Below the pieces are notes generated by a model that saw nothing but the letters and a program-made list of their open reading frames with translations, searched no databases and had not been told where the DNA came from. Position numbers and translations under genes: made by a program. Shown here one piece after another: positions 24,587 through 31,139 of a stretch of 33,356 bases of DNA (positions within the stretch are counted from its first letter, which is position 1; every line of letters begins with the position of its first letter). This DNA is from an uncultured Veillonella sp. (GTDB lineage: Bacteria; Bacillota; Negativicutes; Veillonellales; Veillonellaceae): NCBI RefSeq assembly GCF_900545795.1, contig NZ_URAR01000021.1:1-33356 (forward strand). The letters run 5' to 3'.

Positions 24587-25609
24587 ATGGATACGCAGAC
24601 AAATACACAAACAAATATGACCTTAAAAGAGTCCATCAAGGTCAATCAACTACAACTTTCCAATCGTTTAGTTATGCCTCCAATGGCCACCCGCACATCT
24701 CCAGATGGCTCTGTTACGGAAGGCGTTATTGACTATTATGTAGCACGCACTACTGGCGAATCTGTAGGCTTGCTTATAACGGAGCATAGCTATATTACAC
24801 CAGAAGGTCGCGCTGATGATAAGCAAATGGGTTTAGATTCAGATGATAAAATTCCAGGCCTTAAGAAATTAACTGATGCCATTCATCAAGCAGGCCAAAG
24901 TAAAATCTTTGCCCAAATTAATCACGCCGGCAATATGACTACCTCTGCTATTACCGGGCATCCCACAGTTAGCAGCAGTGCCATTATTTCTCCAGCTGGG
25001 CGCAGCAAGGAAATGCCTCGTGAATTAACTATTTTTGAAATCAAACAAATTATTACCTTCTTTGCCCAAGCCGCAGCACGCGCTAAAGCAGCTGGTTTTG
25101 ATGGCGTGGAAATCCATGCTGCTCATGGTTATTTATTAAACCAATTCTACTCGCCACTCAATAATAAACGTACTGATTTATATGGTGGTAGCTTAGATAA
25201 TCGTATTCGTCTTCACTTAGAAGTAATCAAAGCCGTTCGCGATGCTGTAGGCCCTGACTATCCTGTAGCTTTGCGATTGGGCGGTGCTGACTATATGGAA
25301 GGTGGCGCGACTATTGATGATGCTGTATATGCAGCAAAACAATTTGAAGCCGCTGGCATTGATTTAATCGATTTATCTGGTGGCATGTGCCTTTACATGC
25401 GCAAAGATCATCTAGAGCCAGGTTATTTTAGTGACATGAGTACTGCTGTAAAAGCAGCCGTGTCTATCCCTGTTATCCTCACCGGTGGTATTAAAACTGG
25501 TGCTGACGCACAACAGCTTTTAGAGAATAATGCAGCTGATTTAATTGGTGCTGGCCGCATCATGATTAATCAACCAACTTGGGCTAATGAAGTATTAAAA
25601 GAAAGCTAA
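24587..25609 (+). CDS. NADH:flavin oxidoreductase, Old Yellow Enzyme family (YqjM-like)
   Basis: FMN-dependent ene-reductase, 340 residues, the size of single-domain YqjM/NamA members and lacking the FeS domain of 2,4-dienoyl-CoA reductases. The N-terminus has LSNRLVMPPMATRTS where FMN binds, HAAHGYLLNQFYSPLNNKRTDLYGGS gives the substrate pair His177 and His180, and LTGGIKTGADAQQLLENNAADLIGAGR near the C-terminus is the FMN phosphate site. YqjM-type enzymes carry a redox-tuning Cys in the M-x-P-M-C motif; here the position is Ala34 (PPMAT), which would change the flavin potential. AGGAGG lies 6 bases before the ATG at 24587. The physiological substrate is not known. Confidence 0.94.
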   Translation: MDTQTNTQTNMTLKESIKVNQLQLSNRLVMPPMATRTSPDGSVTEGVIDYYVARTTGESVGLLITEHSYITPEGRADDKQMGLDSDDKIPGLKKLTDAIHQAGQSKIFAQINHAGNMTTSAITGHPTVSSSAIISPAGRSKEMPRELTIFEIKQIITFFAQAAARAKAAGFDGVEIHAAHGYLLNQFYSPLNNKRTDLYGGSLDNRIRLHLEVIKAVRDAVGPDYPVALRLGGADYMEGGATIDDAVYAAKQFEAAGIDLIDLSGGMCLYMRKDHLEPGYFSDMSTAVKAAVSIPVILTGGIKTGADAQQLLENNAADLIGAGRIMINQPTWANEVLKES

Positions 25610-25804
25610 TCCCCTATGGAGCGCAAACTTCTATAAGGATATATTAGCCCTGACCTCAAGAAGACCTTAACTCGCCACCTTATAGTAACAAATCTAATCA
25701 TTATACTCATGATTAAAACTCTTATAATACTGCGTTCAATCGTTTATAATAATTACAGTATTTACTATATTTTATTTAATAATTATTTATGAAAGGATAT
25801 ATTT

Positions 25805-26476
25805 ATGAAATTCTCCCATTCTGACATTATTGATATTTTTAACTATCGCTATGCATGTAAAAAATTTGATGCTAACAAGCAAATTCCTGAAGCCGATTTC
25901 AACACGATTTTAGAATCTGCTCGCCTATCCCCTAGTTCTTTTGGCTTCGAACCATGGAAATTTTTAGTAGTAGAGCGCCAAGAACTAAAGGACAAACTCT
26001 TCCCTATTTCCTGGGGTGGACAAAACAGCCTAAAAGGTGCTAGCCATTTTGTTATTATGTTGGCTCGAAAAAAAGCAACAACGACTCCAGATGCGCCATA
26101 CATTACGCATATTATGAAAGATATTAAGCATATGCCAGAAGATGTAATGAACATGGTAGGCAATGCGTATCAAAATTTCCTAGAAAATGATTTTAAAATC
26201 CTTGAAAATGAACAAGCCATGTTTGACTGGGCTAGCAAGCAGACTTACATTGCCTTAGCCAATATGATGACTGTAGGCGCTATGCTAGGCATCGACTCTT
26301 GCCCTATTGAAGGCTTCAATAAAGAAGCTGTGGAAGCGTTGCTAGTAGAAGAAAGCCTTCTTAACAATGAAGAGTTTGGCGTATCTGTTATGGTAGGCTT
26401 TGGTTATCGCGACGAAGAACCACATCGTGAAAAAACTCGCCAGCCATTAGAAGATATTGTAGAATGGGTTAAGTAA
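25805..26476 (+). CDS. Nitroreductase-family FMN oxidoreductase
   Basis: 223 residues, like NfsB/YfkO-type oxygen-insensitive NAD(P)H nitroreductases. FNYRYACKKFDANKQIPEADFNTILESARLSPSSFGFEPWKFLVV is the family N-terminus, with FMN contacts from RYACKKF and SPSSFG. Mid-protein WASKQTYIALANMMTVGAMLGIDSCPIEGF matches the dimer and FMN-binding helix, and the end has VGFGYRDEEP. AAAGGA precedes the ATG at 25805. It follows the Old Yellow Enzyme gene with a 195-base gap and both reduce electrophilic compounds with flavin, so a shared stress role is possible but not shown. A terminator follows. Confidence 0.93.
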   Translation: MKFSHSDIIDIFNYRYACKKFDANKQIPEADFNTILESARLSPSSFGFEPWKFLVVERQELKDKLFPISWGGQNSLKGASHFVIMLARKKATTTPDAPYITHIMKDIKHMPEDVMNMVGNAYQNFLENDFKILENEQAMFDWASKQTYIALANMMTVGAMLGIDSCPIEGFNKEAVEALLVEESLLNNEEFGVSVMVGFGYRDEEPHREKTRQPLEDIVEWVK

Positions 26477-26543
26477 TTCGAGAATAAGAAAAACAATTTT
26501 AGAATGCATAAATAAATAACTATCGACAACTTTATATATAAAT

Positions 26544-26617
26544 AAGCGATACCTAGAAGTAGTAGGTTCATATTACAGTTTGTTATGTAGCCCTACACTC
26601 CTTCGGTATCGCTTTTA
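26544..26617 (+). terminator. Terminator of the nitroreductase gene
   Basis: AAGCGATACC (26544-26553) pairs perfectly with GGTATCGCTT (26605-26614), followed by TTTTATT; the interior adds GAAG/CTTC and GTAGG/CCTAC pairs. The spacer from here to 26794 has no other feature I can support; 26477-26794 holds no gene. Confidence 0.7.
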
Positions 26618-26794
26618 TTATGCCCTCAGTAATACATTTATCATGTAAACGGACGTTTCCCATGAATTAAACTACTCTTATGTCTCAATTTCAATCATAA
26701 GCATCGCTAAAATCTTACTATGGGCAATGCCTTTATCAATATGACTAAAACTTCAACTACGGCTTCACTAAACATCAACGTAATAATTTACTTA

Positions 26795-28054
26795 TTAATG
26801 ATTACGTATCTTTTGAAGCTTTACTTGGCGCGATATAACGGCTTGCTTGTCCATTTTTATTAACAATTTATGATTGTTTAATATATCAAAAAAGGCCGAA
26901 TCTAGAACTTCTTTCACTACCGTACTCAAGGCCCTAGCCCCCGTTTTATAGGTTAAAGCCCTGTCAGCTATGGCTTCATACGCTCCCTGAGTAATATCTA
27001 ACTGATTGCCTAAGAAGGCAAATAAAACTTTATACTCCTCTAGCACGCTGTGTTTAGAGCTCTTCAATATATCAACTAAGCTAGCCGCATCTAACGCCTC
27101 ATAGCGAATACGCCAAGGCGCACGGCCTACTAATTCTTCCATAAAACCATAATGAATTAATTGTCGATCTGTAATCTCATTTGTCCAATGCAAAGTGTTT
27201 GCATTGGTAAAACTCGACTTTATAGTATCACCTATTATCTCATCTCGTTTTATAGCATCCCCTTTTATAATATCTTCTTTTACTGGCTTCCCTTTTACAA
27301 TATCTCGTTTTACAAACTCGTCATTTTCATGACCTTTCACAGTATCATTATTTCTTGACTCAGCCTTAATGAAGCCGGTATGATTAGCAGCCTTTTCCTG
27401 ATTATTACTAGGTAGAGAAAATCCAACCCGTCTCGATATGTATTCTTCATCAAAGCCATTGAAAGCCCCCATGAGTATAAAGAGCATATTATCGGTACGA
27501 AGGTAAATCCGCGGTATATCATTGACTTGCACTTCCAAGGTAGTGCCTTCCATAATTTTAAGTAAATCCCCTTGATAGGACATTTCAAAGGCTTGGTGAT
27601 CAAGGCTCATTTGTCTATTAAAACGCCGCTTATCAAATTCATCTAGGCAGATAATAGCTCGTTCAGCAATTTCAATTACTTGATCTACATTTTGGGCCGT
27701 TAATTCTGTTAATTGAGATTTAAAATAAGCTTGCCTGAAAATCTCTTCACCAATTTCAGGCAAACTTTTACTCCCCTTCCAACCTGTAGGTGCATATTGT
27801 AACGCATTCACTTCAACTAGTGGGCAATTTAGTTTTGGATAGGTCGCTAAGGCTCGAAACGTTTCCGTCTTGCCGGTGCCAGTAGCCCCCATAATAATGG
27901 CGTTTTCTTTATTGTGAAGTGGCGTCACATGATGTTGATTGTACTGACAGCGATTCAAATGTAGCGCCACTACCGTAGCAATTTGTTTTAGCGCCCTATC
28001 TTGCCCCTTCACATATAATTGCATATGATTATAAATCTTCTGTGCCCGTACCAT
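26795..28054 (-). CDS. ClpX-like AAA+ ATPase with a repeat insertion, no zinc domain
   Basis: 419 residues from the ATG at 28054, which has GGAGG at 5 nt; longer in-frame starts exist (28087, or TTG at 28099) without a proper ribosome binding site. The AAA+ core follows ClpX: Walker A GATGTGKT (56-63), Walker B IICLDEFDK (134-142), QGDLLKIMEGTT, ISRRVGF (207-212), EELVGRAP with the likely arginine finger Arg311, and the sensor-2 motif KTGARAL (Arg374). It lacks the N-terminal zinc-binding domain. The pore loop of ClpX (GYVG) aligns with GWKG (91-94). VGF (210-212) fits the [LIV]G[FL] ClpP-docking tripeptide but sits close to the preceding helix, and residues 247-280 hold a 10-residue tandem repeat in that same loop region. 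A real unfoldase or remodeller is likely; whether it uses ClpP is open. It is divergent from the XRE-type gene. Confidence 0.85.
   Translation of the reverse strand: MVRAQKIYNHMQLYVKGQDRALKQIATVVALHLNRCQYNQHHVTPLHNKENAIIMGATGTGKTETFRALATYPKLNCPLVEVNALQYAPTGWKGSKSLPEIGEEIFRQAYFKSQLTELTAQNVDQVIEIAERAIICLDEFDKRRFNRQMSLDHQAFEMSYQGDLLKIMEGTTLEVQVNDIPRIYLRTDNMLFILMGAFNGFDEEYISRRVGFSLPSNNQEKAANHTGFIKAESRNNDTVKGHENDEFVKRDIVKGKPVKEDIIKGDAIKRDEIIGDTIKSSFTNANTLHWTNEITDRQLIHYGFMEELVGRAPWRIRYEALDAASLVDILKSSKHSVLEEYKVLFAFLGNQLDITQGAYEAIADRALTYKTGARALSTVVKEVLDSAFFDILNNHKLLIKMDKQAVISRQVKLQKIRNH
27224..27313 (-). repeat. Three 30-bp (10-residue) repeats inside the ClpX-like gene
   Basis: On the minus strand, three in-frame 30-base units encode VKRDIVKGKP, VKEDIIKGDA and IKRDEIIGDT, followed by a partial IKSS. 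The units are degenerate, so they are not very recent, and stay in frame. They are Lys/Asp-rich and fall in an insertion not seen in ClpX. Confidence 0.88.
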
Positions 28055-28185
28055 AAGCCCCTCCATTACGATTTTACAATTGGCCATTACCTTATACAAT
28101 TTCTATTACCTTATACATTAGCTTTTACGTTAAATTTAACCCCAATAGTAACTTTAACTAGCATACTATTTTTACCAAGCATATC

Positions 28186-28293
28186 GCCTAACTTACAGAT
28201 GGTCTTTAATTTATAGATTATCTTTAACTTATAGATTCCCTTTGATTTACAGATTATCTTCACCTTACATAACATCTTCAATCTGTATATTCT
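28186..28293. repeat. Six degenerate 18-bp repeats in the leader of the ClpX-like gene
   Basis: Units of 18 bp start at 28186, 28204, 28222, 28240, 28258 and 28276; a typical unit is CTTTAACTTATAGATTCC. On the minus strand they encode a 6-residue periodicity (YKLKII-like) in an ORF without a ribosome binding site. A further pair of 19-bp repeats beginning ATTACCTTATACA lies at 28086-28123. They lie in the transcribed leader if the promoter at 28304-28333 is used, giving a 5' UTR of about 240 bases. Confidence 0.8.
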
Positions 28294-28303
28294 ACTTAAC
28301 AAA

Positions 28304-28333
28304 AATATACAATACGACAATTTTTACTGTCAA
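28304..28333 (-). promoter_or_regulatory. Sigma70-type promoter of the ClpX-like gene
   Basis: On the minus strand TTGACA (28333-28328), an 18-bp spacer and TATATT (28309-28304). It is divergent from the promoter of the XRE-type gene about 35 bp away. Confidence 0.65.
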
Positions 28334-28337
28334 TACG
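28310..28337. promoter_or_regulatory. CAATACG direct repeat overlapping the ClpX-like promoter
   Basis: CAATACG occurs at 28310-28316 (against the -10) and 28331-28337 (over the -35), 21 bp apart. A related inverted sequence, ATACGCAAT on the minus strand, lies at 28372-28364 in the XRE promoter. This is where a repressor encoded next door would be expected to bind. Confidence 0.45.
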
Positions 28338-28365
28338 TAGATTTAAACACTTTATATTATACTTA

Positions 28366-28394
28366 TTGCGTATTTCTTATACTTGCGATACTAT
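28366..28394 (+). promoter_or_regulatory. Promoter of the XRE-type gene, with a 20-bp direct repeat
   Basis: TTGCGT (28366-28371), a 17-bp spacer and TACTAT (28389-28394). TTATACTT is repeated at 28357 and 28377 (20 bp apart), each followed by a GCG-containing tract, so the repeat straddles the -35 and spacer and could be an autoregulatory operator. Confidence 0.6.
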
Positions 28395-28427
28395 AAAAGT
28401 AACAAATTGTAAAACGAGGTATACAAA

Positions 28428-29561
28428 ATGCTAACTACTCAATCAGTCACTCCCGATCAACTAAGTTCAAATAACAGTCCAGTATCTAATTTTGCTGAGC
28501 TTTTCAGTGCGCAATTAAGTCATATTCGCAAGAAACGTGGCTTTGATACAGCACGCAGCTTTTATGAATATATAGCTAATTACTACCAAGCGGCTAAGCT
28601 TCCTTGCCCCATTACTTACGCCACCTATGCAGCCTATGAAAATGGAACACGTCAACCTAAGCTTGAAATTGTGGCGCAACTGGCTCGCTTTCTTAATGTG
28701 TCCTTAGATGTACTCTTACATATGTATAATGAAGATTATATACTCACTCTTTTGCACAATCTCAATTACAAAGCCTATGCCCATGGAGCTCATATTATTA
28801 TCTATTTTGACTCCCATAAATTAATTGGTATCCGAAAAGACCTATTTCTAAAACACCTTCATCAAGGGCAATTAGGCTGGTCGCAATATATGGAGCATCA
28901 TATACATACATTGTTGCAGGCAAGCTTCAAAAAGTACTCAGAACAGAATATAGTTTTAGGCGATCATTTAGTCGCAAGCGCCATGGCCGTTTTATTGCAT
29001 ATTGATTTTAAACAATTCGAAGCACAATATGAAGCGCATCGCCAAGCATTAAGACATGCCATGATAGACAATATTACGAATGCCCTTATTTTTTATTACT
29101 TAACCAATACCAACCCTTTGGAGAATATTGAACTAGTTAGACAATTCCTTACACTAGTAGATGAATATTATACGACAGGTGTCTTTGCTGATGAATATAT
29201 AGAAGAACACTATCCAGAAACGCTGCGGCATATGTTTTATCACTCTGACACAAGAGAGCGTATCCCCTACATTGATGAATATATTTGTGGGCTCTTAGGC
29301 TTAACCGAAAATGAGCCACAGCATATTAAAATGGCTTTCTTTACCTCCCTATTCTATGGTTTAGATTTAGAGGTTATTTATGACAAACAACAATTAGAAA
29401 CACAGCCTACCTTTATTACCTCCCTACACTATCATGGTGAGCCTGATAATTCAGCCCAGAATATAATAAGTGCAGAAGCACTAAATAGTCACAGCCTAAT
29501 AGAAACAGCTGAAAAACTTGGACTCTATATCCCGAAAGTAGAGAGAAAAACTAATAAATAG
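28428..29561 (+). CDS. Large XRE-type helix-turn-helix regulator, unknown C-terminal domain
   Basis: 377 residues. Residues ~18-95 form a Cro/C1-type HTH variant: FAELFSAQLSHIRKKRGF, then TYATYAAYENGTRQPKLEIVAQLARFLNVSLDVLL, in which YENGTRQPKLE matches the usual helix 3 to 4 region. The region between helices 1 and 2 is longer than usual. The remaining ~280 residues are mostly helical by composition, with no domain I recognise, no transmembrane segment and no catalytic motif. GAGGT precedes the ATG at 28428. It is divergent from the ClpX-like gene, and repeats in the shared promoter region suggest it controls itself and that gene. The C-terminus might sense a signal or bind the ATPase; both are guesses. 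Confidence 0.8.
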   Translation: MLTTQSVTPDQLSSNNSPVSNFAELFSAQLSHIRKKRGFDTARSFYEYIANYYQAAKLPCPITYATYAAYENGTRQPKLEIVAQLARFLNVSLDVLLHMYNEDYILTLLHNLNYKAYAHGAHIIIYFDSHKLIGIRKDLFLKHLHQGQLGWSQYMEHHIHTLLQASFKKYSEQNIVLGDHLVASAMAVLLHIDFKQFEAQYEAHRQALRHAMIDNITNALIFYYLTNTNPLENIELVRQFLTLVDEYYTTGVFADEYIEEHYPETLRHMFYHSDTRERIPYIDEYICGLLGLTENEPQHIKMAFFTSLFYGLDLEVIYDKQQLETQPTFITSLHYHGEPDNSAQNIISAEALNSHSLIETAEKLGLYIPKVERKTNK

Positions 29562-29587
29562 TAGTCAAAACTGATTATTCAAATAAA

Positions 29588-29715
29588 ACAAAAAAAGCTG
29601 TAACTATCTAAAAACAAAAAAGAACTATAATCATCTAAAATCAAAAAAGATCTGTAATCATCAAAAACCCAAAAAGAGCTGTAACTATCTAAAACAAAAA
29701 AGAGCTGTAACCATC
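29588..29715. repeat. Five 27-bp repeats, each carrying a terminator half-stem
   Basis: Copies of AGCTGTAACTATC (or close variants) begin at 29596, 29623, 29650, 29677 and 29703, each preceded by a run of A, so on the minus strand each reads as GTTACAGCT-like sequence followed by T5-T7. The period is 27, 27, 27 and 26 bp. The last unit is the 5' arm of the hairpin at 29698-29799. Confidence 0.92.
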
Positions 29716-29805
29716 ATTGCATACTAGCGCACCCCTTATTAGATTCATCCAATCTAATAAAAGGAAACGCATCAGTATTCATTGGGTTACAGCCCTTTTA
29801 TTTTT
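29698..29805. terminator. Bidirectional terminator between the XRE-type gene and uraA
   Basis: AAAAGAGCTGTAACC (29698-29712) pairs with GGTTACAGCCCTTTT (29785-29799) at 14 of 15 positions; the one mismatch becomes a G-U pair in the minus-strand RNA. Inside is a perfect inner stem, TTATTAGATT/AATCTAATAA (29736-29760). T-runs follow on both strands: TTTTATTTTT on plus, TTTTTT on minus. Confidence 0.8.
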
Positions 29806-29858
29806 CAGCTTATATTTTATTAAAAAGAAACGCCTAAATTTAATTATTTACAGCTTTA

Positions 29859-31139
29859 TTAGTCATGCTTTAATTGCTTATTACCAATGCCAGTTTTTCT
29901 AAAGATAGTGAAACAAAGGCTTAAGATAATAGCCACTACCGTAGCAAGGCCCATACCTTGTAATACAACAGGACCAATGGTCACTTGTGCGCCACTAATA
30001 CCAGTGATAAGCACCACGGACGTTAGAATCAAATTGTCTGGTCGTGTATAGTCTACTTTTCGCTCTACTAACATACGCAAACCGGAGGCAGCGATGATAC
30101 CAAAGAGTAGTATACTTACACCACCCATTACTGGTACTGGAATGGCATGAATGACAGCTGCTACCTTACCGATAAAGGAGAACACAATAGCGAGGACGGC
30201 AGCCCCACCAATAACATAGACACTGAATACGCGCGTAATGGCCAAGACACCAATATTTTCACCATATGTAGTATTAGGTGTAGCACCGAAGAAACCAGAT
30301 AAAATATTAGCCAAACCATCACCTAGTAAAGAGCGCTCTAAGCCAGGATCTTTCATAAGGTCGCGACCTACGATATTGCTCGTTACTACCAAATGCCCTA
30401 CATGTTCTGCAAATACAACAAATAGAGCCGGCATAATCATTAAAATAGCATTTACATTAAACTGAGGCGAAGTCATGTGAGGCAAGGAGAACCATGCGGC
30501 TTGCTCTACATTAGAGAAGTCTACAACGCCCATAATTGCCGCTAGTACATAACCAGACACAACGCCAATGAGCACGGGAATAACAGAGAAAAATCCGCGG
30601 AATACTACGGTCCCTAAGATGGTAATACAAAGGGAGAACATAGAAATAGTCACCACTTGCGTGTGAGTCATGCCTAAACTTTGCCAAGAATCACCAGTAA
30701 TACCAGCCATGCCCATAGCTACAGGAGCTAATTCTAAACCAATAACGGCTACAATGGCGCCCATAGCCGCTGGAGGGAATAATACATCAATCCAGCCAAT
30801 CCCTACAAAGCGAACAATAAAGGATAGCACTACAAAGGCTATACCGAAGGCAATAAAGCCTCCTTGTGCTGCTTCATAAGGCATCCCTGCTGCCATTACA
30901 GACAAGACAGGGGCAATGAAGGCAAAGCTAGAACCTAAATATGAAGGGATTTTACCTTTACAAATAAATAAGTATAAAATAGTCCCAATCCCATTCATAA
31001 ATAATGCTGTCGCTGGGTCAGCTTTCAATAAATAAGGAACTAAAACAGTAGAGCCAAACATGGCAAATAAATGTTGGAAACTAAGTGGCAACATGGCCGC
31101 ATTACTAGGCCGCTCCGTCACATCAATAAAGTCTTTCAT
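29859..31139 (-). CDS. uraA: Uracil permease UraA (NCS2 family)
   Basis: Proton-coupled uracil importer, 426 residues and 14 predicted helices. It follows E. coli UraA closely from the start: VTERPSNAAMLPLSFQHLFAMFGSTVLVP, then CKGKIPSYLGSSFAFIAPVL. The substrate and proton residues correspond to Glu245, His249 (FAEHVGHLVVT) and Glu294 (NTTYGENIGVLAITR), against Glu241, His245 and Glu290 in E. coli. The ATG at 31139 overlaps the TGA of the upstream SEDS gene by four bases (ATGA), implying translational coupling. It is the intact relative of the frameshifted NCS2 permease at 18.7-20.0 kb, though that one is more purine-permease-like. Confidence 0.95.
   Translation of the reverse strand: MKDFIDVTERPSNAAMLPLSFQHLFAMFGSTVLVPYLLKADPATALFMNGIGTILYLFICKGKIPSYLGSSFAFIAPVLSVMAAGMPYEAAQGGFIAFGIAFVVLSFIVRFVGIGWIDVLFPPAAMGAIVAVIGLELAPVAMGMAGITGDSWQSLGMTHTQVVTISMFSLCITILGTVVFRGFFSVIPVLIGVVSGYVLAAIMGVVDFSNVEQAAWFSLPHMTSPQFNVNAILMIMPALFVVFAEHVGHLVVTSNIVGRDLMKDPGLERSLLGDGLANILSGFFGATPNTTYGENIGVLAITRVFSVYVIGGAAVLAIVFSFIGKVAAVIHAIPVPVMGGVSILLFGIIAASGLRMLVERKVDYTRPDNLILTSVVLITGISGAQVTIGPVVLQGMGLATVVAIILSLCFTIFRKTGIGNKQLKHD

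Noticed and set aside
28111..28320. Minus-strand 69-codon ORF with a YKLKII-type six-residue periodicity upstream of the ClpX-like gene
   Set aside because: It starts at TTG with no ribosome binding site, overlaps the predicted promoter, and its periodicity is explained by 18-bp DNA repeats. Reported as a repeat instead.
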